Positions 1-9,015 of a stretch of DNA of 64,000 bases are shown here, piece by piece. Location: positions 62,001-126,000 of the IMG/VR virus record IMGVR_UViG_3300009081_000009; one strand, 5' to 3'. The notes below the pieces were generated by a model. That model ran no database searches. It worked only from the letters and a program-made list of their open reading frames with translations, and had not been told where the DNA came from. Position numbers and translations under genes: made by a program. The number at the start of each line of letters is the position of its first letter. The first letter of the stretch is position 1. Origin of the DNA: a virus.

Positions 1-1
1 A

Positions 2-979
2 GAAGCTGGTGAATTGTTGCCTACATCGGTTGCTGTAAATCTATACGATTTATTCAATACTGTTGATCAATGTGCTGATGAAATGATTTCATTCTGGATC
101 GATGATGAATCTAATGAATTAGTATTAAATAGTATGTATAATCCTACAAAGGATATTGATGAGTTGGAAGTTCGATTCCGTATTATAGAAAAGGGATTCG
201 CTAGAAGATTGATTGATGTAGAACCAACTGATACCCTAATAACAACAATTGAATTAAATCAGATGTCATTGATGAGCATTCTATCTGAATTGAATGTAGA
301 AAATTCAGTAGATGGCGTAAATATGATAATTCAAAACGGTAAATTGAAATTTCAATCAGTATATGCTGGTTTGAAGAGTAATTTGATTATAAAAGAATAT
401 GCGAATGAAGTATATCCTACCGATGTATCTGTATTTATACCATTTAATATATTTAATTTGATGATGTCAACTGGTGAATATAAAGATATCAAATTTAGCG
501 TATATGAGAATAACATTGTTACCGTCAATACCGATGAATATAAATTTGTATATCGTGGTAACGAGGTGAGAGCCGTATTTTCATCTGATGCATCTAAGTA
601 TGAAGATTATTTCGTGATTGATGCTAAATTAATCGATAGTACAATGAAATTGATTAATAAATTAACTCAGCAGGTTCCTGTAACAAATATTACATTTGAA
701 AAGGTGAGTGCTGGTGAAGCTGATATATCAACAGAATTCACAGATCGTTTTTCTATTTCAATCAGAACCGATTTAGCTATGTTATCAGATAAAAAAATGA
801 CAGTTGATGCTCAATTATTCGCTGAAATGATGAAACGCACAGGACTTGATGCAATTAAAGTGAAAGTCAATTCGGATGATGGTGTATATATTGGATTTGA
901 AAACAAAATGATCATAAAACAAATGGAATATGATCATTCAGATTTCAGTAAATTCCGAACTTATTCAGAGCATAAATAA
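2..979 (+). CDS. Putative sliding clamp (gp45-like), 5' partial
   Basis: The frame is open to the left window edge, so the true start is missing and at least 325 residues are present. It shows repeated units of a helix followed by several beta strands (for example around VFIPFNIFNLMMSTGEY and AQLFAEMMKRTGLDAIKV), the pattern expected of clamp domains, but there is no sharp signature motif. Its position upstream of the polymerase and clamp-loader genes fits a processivity clamp. T4 gp45 is only about 228 residues, so this would be an enlarged version. The assignment rests on fold-like pattern and context only. Confidence 0.45.
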   Translation, partial: EAGELLPTSVAVNLYDLFNTVDQCADEMISFWIDDESNELVLNSMYNPTKDIDELEVRFRIIEKGFARRLIDVEPTDTLITTIELNQMSLMSILSELNVENSVDGVNMIIQNGKLKFQSVYAGLKSNLIIKEYANEVYPTDVSVFIPFNIFNLMMSTGEYKDIKFSVYENNIVTVNTDEYKFVYRGNEVRAVFSSDASKYEDYFVIDAKLIDSTMKLINKLTQQVPVTNITFEKVSAGEADISTEFTDRFSISIRTDLAMLSDKKMTVDAQLFAEMMKRTGLDAIKVKVNSDDGVYIGFENKMIIKQMEYDHSDFSKFRTYSEHK

Positions 980-1525
980 TTATAATTCTAGTTCATCCAT
1001 CATTGCGGAAAATTCTTCCTCACTTGGTATTTGACTAGATTCATCAGCAGATTCTGGAGTTTCTTCGGTTGGTTCGGTTGGGGTTGGTTGACCCTCTTCT
1101 GTGCCCTCTGGAGGAACTTCTTCTGTAGGTATAGCAGAAGGTTCTTCCATTCCTGTATCTCCTTCAATTGGTGCTTCTGTGCCTTCTGGTGATATATCAG
1201 CGGATGGATTTTCAAGATCTTGTTCAATCTCATTACCGAATTGTTGTTCAGCTTCACCAACCTCTTGATCTTGAAGTTCTTCTTTAGCTTCTTTATTTGG
1301 ATTTGTTAAATAGTCTTCTAATCGTCTTCCGATTTCTGTGTATAAATCAGTTTTTCCAAAATTTATATATTTAGTTGGATTATACATTACGTCATATTGT
1401 ACTTCTCTATTATACTTATCCCATAATGATTTCAATTCACGGTATGTTTTTCCTGATGTGTTGCTTAAATTAACAATATATGATGATGTATTGCTATCGT
1501 TTTGAAATGGTATATTTATAGGCAT
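980..1525 (-). CDS. Hypothetical acidic protein with Pro/Glu/Thr-rich C-terminal half
   Basis: 181 residues. The first 85 residues look globular; the rest is a low-complexity acidic segment rich in Glu, Pro, Thr and Ser, ending in EEFSAMMDELEL. The stop abuts the stop of the convergent clamp candidate. The start has a good ribosome binding site (TTGGAG) and a TATAAAC late-type box at 1547-1553 on the minus strand, which suggests late expression and perhaps a virion or core role. I do not recognise the family. Confidence 0.7.
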   Translation of the reverse strand: MPINIPFQNDSNTSSYIVNLSNTSGKTYRELKSLWDKYNREVQYDVMYNPTKYINFGKTDLYTEIGRRLEDYLTNPNKEAKEELQDQEVGEAEQQFGNEIEQDLENPSADISPEGTEAPIEGDTGMEEPSAIPTEEVPPEGTEEGQPTPTEPTEETPESADESSQIPSEEEFSAMMDELEL

Positions 1526-1546
1526 TTGTAATCTCCAATATGTAAA

Positions 1547-1553
1547 GTTTATA
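1547..1553 (-). promoter_or_regulatory. Late-type promoter box for the gene ending at 980
   Basis: TATAAAC on the minus strand about 22 bases upstream of the start codon, matching the late-type box seen before structural genes in this window. Confidence 0.5.
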
Positions 1554-1568
1554 TAATTTTCTCTTTTT

Positions 1569-1577
1569 TATAAACTA
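1569..1577 (+). promoter_or_regulatory. Late-type promoter box for the gene at 1609
   Basis: TATAAACTA about 32 bases upstream of the start codon. It is divergent from the box at 1547-1553. Confidence 0.5.
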
Positions 1578-1608
1578 ATATAAACAAAGAATATAAGCGG
1601 AGCCTTTT

Positions 1609-2334
1609 ATGGACATGCTAAGTTTAAATGCGCTAATGGAACAGACTAAGATGATTGAAGATATTTCAGCATCTGTAACTGATGATCAGGATTATAACGT
1701 TATGACTCAACGGTCTAATGTTGTTATGGAATCTGTAGATGATGTCAATGGAATACTATCAAGAGGAAATGATATCAACAATGTGATTGATTTTTCTGAC
1801 TTAGAAAATGCTGTTAGCGGATTGACGGAATGCAATAACACCAACTTAGGAACGCAAGTATCTAATAAAATGAAGGAAAATATGAAAGATCCAAAAGCAA
1901 ACCCAATAGTAAAACCAAGTGCTCCAAAGGCACCAATACAGGAAGCAAGCGCAAGCAACCCATCTGCTGGTGTAACTAGCGCGAATGCTTTTATGAATGC
2001 AACCCCAATCAAGCAAACTGAATTTGTTACTGCAAAAACAGCAGCAAAAGTAAGCACTGAACTTGAAAAGGCTAATACAGCATCAGAATTGCCTGTAACT
2101 GAACATAAAAATGATAAAGTAGTTGATACCCAAGCTGATAAAGCCATGAATCAAATGCGTAAAGATGCGGATGATAAAAAGAAATGGGAAGAAGTATCAA
2201 AGAAACAAACTAAATTATGTAATAATTCCGCTAAATTTGAGTCCTTTATGGAATCTATGAAAACCGACGACAATAAAGTTTTGGTTGAAAGTTTCACTAA
2301 AGCATTCAATGTATTAATTAAAAAACATATATAA
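1609..2334 (+). CDS. Hypothetical late protein with C-terminal FxSFMxS motif
   Basis: 241 residues, mostly polar and low complexity (Ala/Lys/Pro-rich in the middle). The last 40 residues contain KFESFMESMKTDDNKVLVES, which resembles the N-termini of three other late-promoter proteins in this window (5452-5808, 7601-8284, 33114-33350). A late-type box and a CGGAG ribosome binding site precede it, and a strong terminator follows. A role in the virion or its assembly is inferred from this; no known family is recognised. Confidence 0.7.
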   Translation: MDMLSLNALMEQTKMIEDISASVTDDQDYNVMTQRSNVVMESVDDVNGILSRGNDINNVIDFSDLENAVSGLTECNNTNLGTQVSNKMKENMKDPKANPIVKPSAPKAPIQEASASNPSAGVTSANAFMNATPIKQTEFVTAKTAAKVSTELEKANTASELPVTEHKNDKVVDTQADKAMNQMRKDADDKKKWEEVSKKQTKLCNNSAKFESFMESMKTDDNKVLVESFTKAFNVLIKKHI

Positions 2335-2355
2335 TTTATTTCAAAATTATTTTTT

Positions 2356-2394
2356 AAAAAGTGATATAATATTTTATGTCACTTTTTCTTTTTT
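2356..2394 (+). terminator. Rho-independent terminator
   Basis: Nine-base stem AAAAAGTGA/TCACTTTTT with an A/T loop, followed by a T-rich tract. It ends the 1609 transcript and separates it from the polymerase gene. Confidence 0.8.
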
Positions 2395-2412
2395 ATCTAT
2401 ATTTATAAGTAA

Positions 2413-2424
2413 TCCCGGTCGGGA
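2413..2424 (+). promoter_or_regulatory. GC-rich RNA hairpin upstream of the DNA polymerase
   Basis: TCCCGGTCGGGA forms a 4-5 bp GC stem in very AT-rich surroundings, 24 bases before the polymerase start and just upstream of its AGG ribosome binding site. T4 gp43 represses its own translation by binding a hairpin at its ribosome binding site; this could be the equivalent operator. That link is inference. Confidence 0.4.
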
Positions 2425-2447
2425 GACAAACAGGTAAATATATATAT

Positions 2448-5297
2448 ATGCAAGAAGAACAGACTAAAAAGTCTATGTGGTCAGCTATTCACCACGATAG
2501 AGCAAAAAACTTAATGTTCCTATGGTACACAGATGGAACTAGAACAGCAGTAAGAACAAAACACAGATTTTTTACCCCAATACGTGGAGAATATGGATCA
2601 TCTCCTAGTGGTATGAAAGATATTTATGGTCGTGATATGTATGAGGCCATAGTTGATAGTCGTACTGAAATGGATATAAAAAATGCCAACATAGGAAGAC
2701 ATAATCACATTTCTGAATGTGATATCGATTTTAGAACTAGATGGCTTCAACGAGCATATCAAGAATATGATGACCTTAGATTTAATGTAAAGGATATCAA
2801 TATATGTTATCTTGATATTGAGGTGGCTACTAAAGGTAAATTCCCATCCGCATCTAAAGCAGCCTACCCAATCAATTGTGTTACTATTTATTTTTCTAAA
2901 TATGACAAATATTATACATACGGATTAAATCAAGAACTTAAACCTGAGACAACGGAAACTCTTAAATCACATAACTGTGAATATATTAATTGTGCTACTG
3001 AAAGAGAGTTATTACATAAATTATTCACTGCTATTGGAACTAATGAAGTCGATATATTAACTCATTGGAATGGTGATTTTTTCGATATTCCTTATATAGT
3101 GAAACGAGCTGAATTACTGGAAGTCCCTCTTAAATTATTGAGTAGATTACCTGAACAATTTAAAAGTGCTTATATAAGCAAGCAAGATGGTTCCCTTATA
3201 ATTGGTGGAACTGAGAATATTGACTTTTTAAAACTATATAGAAAGTATACGTTCTCCGAACGCGATAACTATAAATTAGATACCATCGGTTTTGTTGAAT
3301 GTGGTGAACGAAAAGCACCATTACCTAATGGATATTTAAGTTATATGACTGACTGGGATAACTTTATCCTATATAACTTTCAAGACGTTAGACTTATGAC
3401 TAAGATTGAAGGTAATTGTCGAATGTTCGATACTACCTTTACTGCATGTTCGGAAGCAAAGGTTCCATTCTCTGCTATATTTGAAGCTAAGAAGATGCTT
3501 GTAGGATTTATATTGAACTTCCTACACAAGCGTAATCTTGTAATGCCTCCTCTTAAAGAAAATACACGTGAATGGTTTCCGGGTGCATATGTATATGCAA
3601 CAGCAGGATATTATCTACATCTAGTGTCCTATGACTATAGATCTATGTATCCCTCTATTATGATGGGTGCTAATATTAGTCCAGAAACAAAGGTATTGTA
3701 TCCTATAGATGAAGTAATCCCAGAGGAAATATTAAAAACCCTTGTTCGAAGTCCATGGACAGGAAATAATACCCGACAAGTATTTTATAGACGAGATGTT
3801 ACAGGTATTGTGCCTCAAGTTGTTAAGATATTGTTTGATGGTCGTACAGATCTGAAATTGCTAATGAAAAAAGCTAGTAAAGCTGGTGATACTCATTTAG
3901 CTGATTTCTATGACATGAAGCAGAAAACGTACAAAATTTTAGGTAATTCTCTATATGGCTTATTGGGTAATCCATACTTCCAGTTATATGATATTGATAA
4001 TTCAGCATCAATTACTGCATTCGGACAGGCATTAATCACTAGCACAGTTGATCAATTATGTACGTACATAGATACTCAAATGAGTTCGGATGCTAGATTT
4101 GATGCGTTATTTGGTTATAAAGCACCCATAGATCCTGCATTAACCGGAACATATGAAAACAAAGAAGGGTTAACTATGTATCGTCGTGTAAGTCATGGCG
4201 ATACCGACTCTTTCTTCGTAAAATATACCGACATATATAAGCCATATATGGAAAATGTTGGAAAAAAAGTAGAAGTTATTGTATTTAATGGCACTACTGT
4301 TGTCGAAAGAAATACATATAATCTTCCTACTGAAGAAATAGCATCTAAGAAATATTTTAATGCGATGTGTACTAAGTATTGTCCATCATGGACAGATCCT
4401 GAAACAGATGATAAGAAAAAGAAAAAAGCATTTGCCGAGGGAATCGTATTCGGTAAAGGATATCGTGTCATATATAACAGATTCTGTCTAACTGATTTCT
4501 GTCGTATTATGGATGCTGGTATCATGGAAGAAAAATTAGCTGAATTCATGAGTGATTATGCTAAGCATTGGAATTACTATGAAAACACTTTATTCCTTAA
4601 ACGTGAAAAGTGTATTCATCAAGCTATTGTTACTGCAAAAAAGAAATACATCTGTAATATTGAAAGCAACGAAGATGAAAAATATTTAGATAAAGAAACG
4701 TTTTTACCTAAAGAAAAATTCGGCATCACTGGTCTTGAAATAGTTCGTAGTTCAACCACACCATTTTCTAGAGATAGAATTATGAAGTTGATAAAAATGA
4801 TGTTTAAGACCATGGATAAAGCAATTATTCGTGATGAATATCTAAAGGTAAAGATCGAGTTCTTCCAGAAAATTGATAGAGGTGAATACTACGATATATC
4901 AATTCCATCTGGTGTTAAATCCGATCCACCTAAATATTCTGACTATATCACGTGGAGTGATGAGGAGAAAACTAAAGTTGACTGGAGACTTCGCGCAGGG
5001 TCTGTGTGGAATTTCTTAATAGAAAACGACGAGGTTCTGAAAAATATGACATTAGAACCAATTTTTGAAGCATCTAAAGTAAAGTTTATTAAAGTTTGTG
5101 AGAACAAATATAAAATAAACGCAGTTGCTTTCGTTGGTGATAAATGCCCTGATAGATTATTTGAAATATTCACTCCTAATTGGGATGAACAATGGATAAA
5201 AACATTTGCTCAAACTATGGATAGACTATTTGATGCAGTAGGTTGGGGTGTTGGATTGGAAAATGATGAACGTGATACTATGGTAGATATACTTTAA
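2448..5297 (+). CDS. 43: DNA polymerase, family B (gp43-like)
   Basis: 949 residues; replicative polymerase with 3'-5' proofreading. Exonuclease motif I (YLDIEV, about residue 123) and II (HWNGDFFDIPY, about 204) are present, then polymerase motif A (YDYRSMYPSIMM, about 395), motif B (KILGNSLYGLLGN, about 496) and motif C (HGDTDSFF, about 583), with both catalytic Asp. T4 gp43 is 898 residues, so length is as expected. The AGG ribosome binding site lies 13 bases from ATG, a long spacing, and a hairpin sits just upstream. It should act with the clamp and the gp44/gp62 loader encoded nearby. Confidence 0.97.
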   Translation: MQEEQTKKSMWSAIHHDRAKNLMFLWYTDGTRTAVRTKHRFFTPIRGEYGSSPSGMKDIYGRDMYEAIVDSRTEMDIKNANIGRHNHISECDIDFRTRWLQRAYQEYDDLRFNVKDINICYLDIEVATKGKFPSASKAAYPINCVTIYFSKYDKYYTYGLNQELKPETTETLKSHNCEYINCATERELLHKLFTAIGTNEVDILTHWNGDFFDIPYIVKRAELLEVPLKLLSRLPEQFKSAYISKQDGSLIIGGTENIDFLKLYRKYTFSERDNYKLDTIGFVECGERKAPLPNGYLSYMTDWDNFILYNFQDVRLMTKIEGNCRMFDTTFTACSEAKVPFSAIFEAKKMLVGFILNFLHKRNLVMPPLKENTREWFPGAYVYATAGYYLHLVSYDYRSMYPSIMMGANISPETKVLYPIDEVIPEEILKTLVRSPWTGNNTRQVFYRRDVTGIVPQVVKILFDGRTDLKLLMKKASKAGDTHLADFYDMKQKTYKILGNSLYGLLGNPYFQLYDIDNSASITAFGQALITSTVDQLCTYIDTQMSSDARFDALFGYKAPIDPALTGTYENKEGLTMYRRVSHGDTDSFFVKYTDIYKPYMENVGKKVEVIVFNGTTVVERNTYNLPTEEIASKKYFNAMCTKYCPSWTDPETDDKKKKKAFAEGIVFGKGYRVIYNRFCLTDFCRIMDAGIMEEKLAEFMSDYAKHWNYYENTLFLKREKCIHQAIVTAKKKYICNIESNEDEKYLDKETFLPKEKFGITGLEIVRSSTTPFSRDRIMKLIKMMFKTMDKAIIRDEYLKVKIEFFQKIDRGEYYDISIPSGVKSDPPKYSDYITWSDEEKTKVDWRLRAGSVWNFLIENDEVLKNMTLEPIFEASKVKFIKVCENKYKINAVAFVGDKCPDRLFEIFTPNWDEQWIKTFAQTMDRLFDAVGWGVGLENDERDTMVDIL

Positions 5298-5452
5298 GCA
5301 TATTTATCAACATTAGCTGAATTCTCACATCTCGTTATTTTATTAACGAGATGTTTTTTCATTTCTGGTAATTTTATAGGTCTATTACTTAAAAAATTAG
5401 ATTGAATCGCGTAATAATATGCATATGGATTTATATCAGATGTGATGTTCAT
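5294..5452 (-). CDS. Small hypothetical protein
   Basis: 52-residue ORF whose ATG overlaps the stop of the upstream minus-strand gene (TAATG), suggesting translational coupling. It begins MNITSDINPYAYYYAIQSN and is rich in Tyr, Asn and Lys. Its 3' part contains the inverted repeat of the polymerase terminator, so the two features share DNA. Not recognised; supported only by the start-stop overlap and the open frame. Confidence 0.45.
   Translation of the reverse strand: MNITSDINPYAYYYAIQSNFLSNRPIKLPEMKKHLVNKITRCENSANVDKYA
5328..5359 (+). terminator. Rho-independent terminator after DNA polymerase
   Basis: Ten-base stem CATCTCGTTA/TAACGAGATG with a 6-base loop followed by six T. It lies inside the small minus-strand ORF. 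Confidence 0.8.
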
Positions 5453-5808
5453 TAACTTTCTCCATAACTTGCACTATAATTACTGGTTTCGTTCGATTTT
5501 AATGCATCTTTTCCTGTTGATGTGCGTCCAACTGGTGGCATTTGTGCAATTCTGGCTCCCATTTGAGACATATTTGCTATATTATTCTTATCATCTGGTA
5601 ATGTTTGTTGAAAATAATCTGTACTAGGTTTGATGTAATCTATAGCACTTGCTGGACTTGGGTGTGTCACCGTTTGTCCATTAGGTTTACCATTAGCATC
5701 ATCCGTACTTATACTTTCTATAATAATAAGACCTTCTTTAATAGTATCTATTAATATTGGGTCTACATCATGCATAGAAGTTAAGAAAGATTCAAATTTA
5801 TTATTCAT
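5452..5808 (-). CDS. Small late protein with N-terminal FxSFL motif
   Basis: 118 residues. The N-terminus MNNKFESFLTSMHDVDPILI predicts an amphipathic helix and closely resembles the start of the 33114-33350 product and the end of the 1609-2334 product. The remainder is polar and probably disordered. A late-type TATAAAC box lies upstream on the minus strand. Function unknown; the shared motif and late expression suggest packaging in, or assembly of, the virion. Confidence 0.75.
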   Translation of the reverse strand: MNNKFESFLTSMHDVDPILIDTIKEGLIIIESISTDDANGKPNGQTVTHPSPASAIDYIKPSTDYFQQTLPDDKNNIANMSQMGARIAQMPPVGRTSTGKDALKSNETSNYSASYGES

Positions 5809-5832
5809 ATTACTCAGTCCTGATTAAAAATA

Positions 5833-5839
5833 GTTTATA
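5833..5839 (-). promoter_or_regulatory. Late-type promoter box for the gene ending at 5452
   Basis: TATAAAC followed by TATT on the minus strand, about 25 bases upstream of the start codon. Confidence 0.5.
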
Positions 5840-5857
5840 CTTACATGAAAAACTTGC

Positions 5858-5863
5858 TATATT
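5858..5863 (+). promoter_or_regulatory. Possible -10 element for the clamp-loader genes
   Basis: TATATT 17 bases downstream of TTATAC, a poor -35. It resembles the early-type promoters but lacks a good TTGACA. Confidence 0.3.
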
Positions 5864-5879
5864 TATAGGAACGAGGTTT

Positions 5880-6914
5880 ATGATGAGTAATATGGATATA
5901 TTTTCAGGTGATGGAATAGATGAAGTAAATAAAATGATGCTTACTTCTAAGCAAAAGGTAAGTGATAGCCTACCATGGGTAGCAAAATATAGTCCGAAAT
6001 GCGTTGATGATGTAATTCTACCTCAGAAATTACGCAATATGATTAAATTTGCTTTACAAAATAATAAATTCACTCATTTTTGCTTTCATTCGGGAAAACC
6101 CGGAACAGGAAAGACAAGTACTGCAATTGCAATCGCGGAAGAATTTGAAACCGACTATCAAGTTTTTTATATTTCCGAAAAACCAATGGAATGCATCGAC
6201 AGTATTAGAAATTATGCATCTCAAAAAAATGTAGATGGTAAACCACGTTTTGTTATATTGGATGAGGCCGACACTCCAAAGATGCAAGATCCATCTAAAT
6301 TCTACACAGCATTACAACCATTGATTGAATCAACTACATCAACCCTTAGATTCATACTAACATGTAACAATCTATATAAAATACAACCAGCCATCTTATC
6401 TAGATGCACACCAATATCATTTGCATATGATGTTAATGATGCTGATATTAAACTGCAAGTATTTCGTCGAATGAAAGAGATCGCTAAAAATGAAGTCCTT
6501 GATAACGGTGGTACTGTTGATAATGAAACAATCAAGGCTATAATAAAATTCTATTATCCTGATATTAGATCTATTACTCAACAACTCCAAGTAAATTATA
6601 TGGAGAATCTTGGTTCGATTGCAGGGACACCATCGCTAATTTCATATGAAAACCTAGATACTATTTGGGATTATATTCTAAAGGTAGATGAGGAGAATCT
6701 ACGTAAATTCGTAACATTGCATGTTGTTGATTTTGTATCTGTATATGCACCATTTGGAGCATATGTAATGGAACGCATCGATAAAAAATATAGACTTAGC
6801 TTCTCTGTATTACTTGGTAAATATCAAGTACAGTCAGCAATGCCAGCAGTTGATCAAGAAATTAATCTAAACTCATTTTTTGCAAGTATAATGCTGTTAT
6901 TGCAAGGTAAATAA
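5880..6914 (+). CDS. 44: Clamp loader large subunit (gp44-like AAA+ ATPase)
   Basis: 344 residues. An AAA+ clamp-loader ATPase with Walker A GKPGTGKTST (about residue 71), Walker B VILDEAD (about 127), a sensor-1 TCNN and the SRC arginine-finger motif (about 174) typical of RFC/gp44 proteins. It would load the sliding clamp at primer-template junctions with the product of the next gene. ATG codons occur in tandem (5880, 5883) after a weak GAGG. The stop abuts the start of the gp62-like gene, as in T4. Confidence 0.95.
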   Translation: MMSNMDIFSGDGIDEVNKMMLTSKQKVSDSLPWVAKYSPKCVDDVILPQKLRNMIKFALQNNKFTHFCFHSGKPGTGKTSTAIAIAEEFETDYQVFYISEKPMECIDSIRNYASQKNVDGKPRFVILDEADTPKMQDPSKFYTALQPLIESTTSTLRFILTCNNLYKIQPAILSRCTPISFAYDVNDADIKLQVFRRMKEIAKNEVLDNGGTVDNETIKAIIKFYYPDIRSITQQLQVNYMENLGSIAGTPSLISYENLDTIWDYILKVDEENLRKFVTLHVVDFVSVYAPFGAYVMERIDKKYRLSFSVLLGKYQVQSAMPAVDQEINLNSFFASIMLLLQGK

Positions 6915-7361
6915 ATGGCTAATTTTGATTATTTTGCATTCATGCATAACCGCAGATCCTCAATTGAACCAACTGAGGATGAAAAGCGTGAATTCAATTT
7001 ATTTATGACTCAAATGGTATTGTCTATGGATACAAGACAATCAGTTATTAATATATTGGATAAAATAAATACTAAAGAATTTTTTTCATTGCCAAATGAA
7101 ATTCAATGCATGGCATTTACAACACTGGATGGTGCTTCATTGAATCTTAAATGGAAGAAATCTAAAGCGGGTTCTCAAGAATCACATAAAGAAACCATTG
7201 AAAAAATAATGAAAGTATATAAGTTATCTCATAATGATGCTGAATCATGTATAAGATTTAATACTATTAATATGAATGAATTAAATGAATTATATACACG
7301 TATATATGATACAGATGATATAAAATTCAGAGCGACAAAGGCATCAAAGAAATCTAAATGA
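6915..7361 (+). CDS. 62: Clamp loader small subunit (gp62-like)
   Basis: 148 residues immediately downstream of gp44. Weak similarity to marine T4-like gp62 proteins is visible in the central KWKKSK segment and the following helices. T4 gp62 is 187 residues, but shorter versions occur in phage relatives. It would form the clamp loader with gp44. Assignment relies mainly on gene order and size. Confidence 0.75.
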   Translation: MANFDYFAFMHNRRSSIEPTEDEKREFNLFMTQMVLSMDTRQSVINILDKINTKEFFSLPNEIQCMAFTTLDGASLNLKWKKSKAGSQESHKETIEKIMKVYKLSHNDAESCIRFNTINMNELNELYTRIYDTDDIKFRATKASKKSK

Positions 7362-7600
7362 ACCAAAATGTGGTGGATATGACTCAAAATGTGGTAGATA
7401 TAAATAATGAAGATATTACAACTGTTATGACTCTGTTAGGTGTTCCTTATGATACAGCAAAGGAATTAATCCGAGATGGATTGAATATGCAATATTTAAG
7501 AACAGGATTAAAGGATGATATTGAACGAGAAACTACTCAACTTAGAGATGAGTATATTAATCGTATCAATGAAATGATTAAAATTGAATTTGAGTCATAA
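7358..7600 (+). CDS. Hypothetical protein translationally coupled to gp62
   Basis: 80 residues; its ATG overlaps the gp62 stop (ATGA). The N-terminus contains a tandem duplication (NQNVVDM then TQNVVDI). The C-terminal half is charged and helical. A role with the replication complex is possible from position, but nothing in the sequence identifies it. Confidence 0.65.
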   Translation: MNQNVVDMTQNVVDINNEDITTVMTLLGVPYDTAKELIRDGLNMQYLRTGLKDDIERETTQLRDEYINRINEMIKIEFES

Positions 7601-8284
7601 TTACTGCATTTTTTCTAATACAGTTTTATCGATTGCAGGTGCTTCTGTAGCTGGTTGATTCATTTCTTGTTCTTCCAATTTATCGGCAACTTCCATTTCC
7701 TTTGACTCATCTGTTATACCGCTAGAAAAGTCAACTAATATCTGTTGAAGAATTGGATCTGCTTCTTGTCCAGCAAATATGCCTGTGCCATATGCGAAAT
7801 CAATTAAATAATCAATTATAGTCTGACCATTTATATCAGTCTCGTCAATTACATTTTTTATAATTACCTTTTCTTTATCTGGTGTGGATTCTTTTTCTTC
7901 ATATGAAAAATCAGTATTTAGTATTTTTTTAATTAAATCATAATTAACAACTTCTGTAAATGTACCTGTCGCTGCTGATATCAAACACATCAATACGGTA
8001 TCGCCATATGAATTTTTATGTGCTAACATTAATGGATTTACTGATAATACATCAGCAATGCCGTTTTCTGCCCATATATGTAACTTTGTCGTCCATTCAC
8101 CACGATCAGTAGGAATTCTAGGAATGAATTGAACTGGGAATGTTTTTAATGCCCGTCTTTCGCCATCGGAAATAGCTTCAACTTCCTTTTCAAAGGTTCC
8201 TTGAATACTCTCAAGCAAATCAAAGGAATCAGGATTCTGATCTTTTAGCTCATTTAATAATACGTGAAATGCTCGTTTATCCAT
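7601..8284 (-). CDS. Hypothetical protein with ankyrin-like segments
   Basis: 227 residues. Two segments look ankyrin-like (NSYGDTVLMCLISAATG near residue 91 and DINGQTIIDYLIDFA near 150). The N-terminus (MDKRAFHVLLNELKDQNPDS) is a loose match to the FxxFL motif of other late proteins, and the C-terminus is acidic. It has its own late-type promoter and lies downstream of the dUTPase terminator. Function unknown. Confidence 0.7.
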   Translation of the reverse strand: MDKRAFHVLLNELKDQNPDSFDLLESIQGTFEKEVEAISDGERRALKTFPVQFIPRIPTDRGEWTTKLHIWAENGIADVLSVNPLMLAHKNSYGDTVLMCLISAATGTFTEVVNYDLIKKILNTDFSYEEKESTPDKEKVIIKNVIDETDINGQTIIDYLIDFAYGTGIFAGQEADPILQQILVDFSSGITDESKEMEVADKLEEQEMNQPATEAPAIDKTVLEKMQ

Positions 8285-8307
8285 AATAATTATAGTATTT
8301 ATTATTA

Positions 8308-8314
8308 GTTTATA
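8308..8314 (-). promoter_or_regulatory. Late-type promoter box for the gene ending at 7601
   Basis: TATAAAC on the minus strand about 24 bases upstream of the start codon, directly after the dUTPase terminator. Confidence 0.5.
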
Positions 8315-8329
8315 ATATGATATAAAAAT

Positions 8330-8352
8330 AAAAGGGCGTTACCGCCCTTTTT
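8330..8352 (-). terminator. Rho-independent terminator after dUTPase
   Basis: GGGCG/CGCCC stem flanked by A and T runs, so it can act in either direction. It follows the dut stop on the minus strand. Confidence 0.8.
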
Positions 8353-8354
8353 AA

Positions 8355-8849
8355 TTATTTACTTGTGCTTCCGAAGCCACCAAGTCGATCTCCTCCTACA
8401 GTGGATTCATCATCATCAGCAATTAAATATTTCTGAAACATCATCTGAGCCATTGCTTCGCCCTTTCCGATGGTCAGTGTATCATTTCCCTGATTATGTA
8501 ACTTTACGAATATCTCGCCTTCTTCCATCTCACCCTTTTTATTCATTACTGCTACAGGCTTATAATAATCACAATCTATAATGCCTGTTGAATTAGCTAA
8601 TCGTACTGAATACTTAAATCCATGTCCTGATCTAACATATGCCATAAGAACTTCATCTTCTAGCATATATGCTTTAATTTTTGTGGGAATAGCCTTTGAT
8701 ATCTGACCTGCTTCTATAACAATATCATTTCCTGTATTGTTAAATATATCATAGCATGCAGAAAACTTAGTACCTCTGCGTGGCATTAATACATTAGATG
8801 CCTCAGATGAATACTTACTAACAACTTCAAATCCTCTTGATCTAGCCAT
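8355..8849 (-). CDS. dut: dUTP diphosphatase (dUTPase)
   Basis: 164 residues. It hydrolyses dUTP to dUMP and pyrophosphate, lowering uracil incorporation and supplying dTMP synthesis. All five trimeric dUTPase motifs are visible: SACYDIF (I), RSGHGFK (II), GIIDCDY (III), GKGEAMAQMMF (IV) and the Gly-rich GGDRLGGFGSTSK tail (V). Ribosome binding site TAGGAG. A likely sigma70-type promoter (TTTACA, 17-base spacer, TATAAT) lies upstream on the minus strand, consistent with early nucleotide metabolism. Confidence 0.96.
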   Translation of the reverse strand: MARSRGFEVVSKYSSEASNVLMPRRGTKFSACYDIFNNTGNDIVIEAGQISKAIPTKIKAYMLEDEVLMAYVRSGHGFKYSVRLANSTGIIDCDYYKPVAVMNKKGEMEEGEIFVKLHNQGNDTLTIGKGEAMAQMMFQKYLIADDDESTVGGDRLGGFGSTSK

Positions 8850-8969
8850 TTTTAACTCCTATTTAGTGGTTAATTTAAATTTAGCAAATTTTTTCAAAAT
8901 TATATACATAATATAAACAAATGTAAATGTATGATAGTTTTTCAAAAAAATATTAAAAAACGTCATGCT

Positions 8970-8978
8970 TATAAACTA
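8970..8978 (+). promoter_or_regulatory. Late-type promoter box for tail sheath
   Basis: TATAAACTA 38 bases upstream of the sheath start codon, which has a TAGGAG ribosome binding site. Confidence 0.6.
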
Positions 8979-9015
8979 TAAGTAAAGAATTATAGTACTT
9001 ATATAGGAGTTATAT

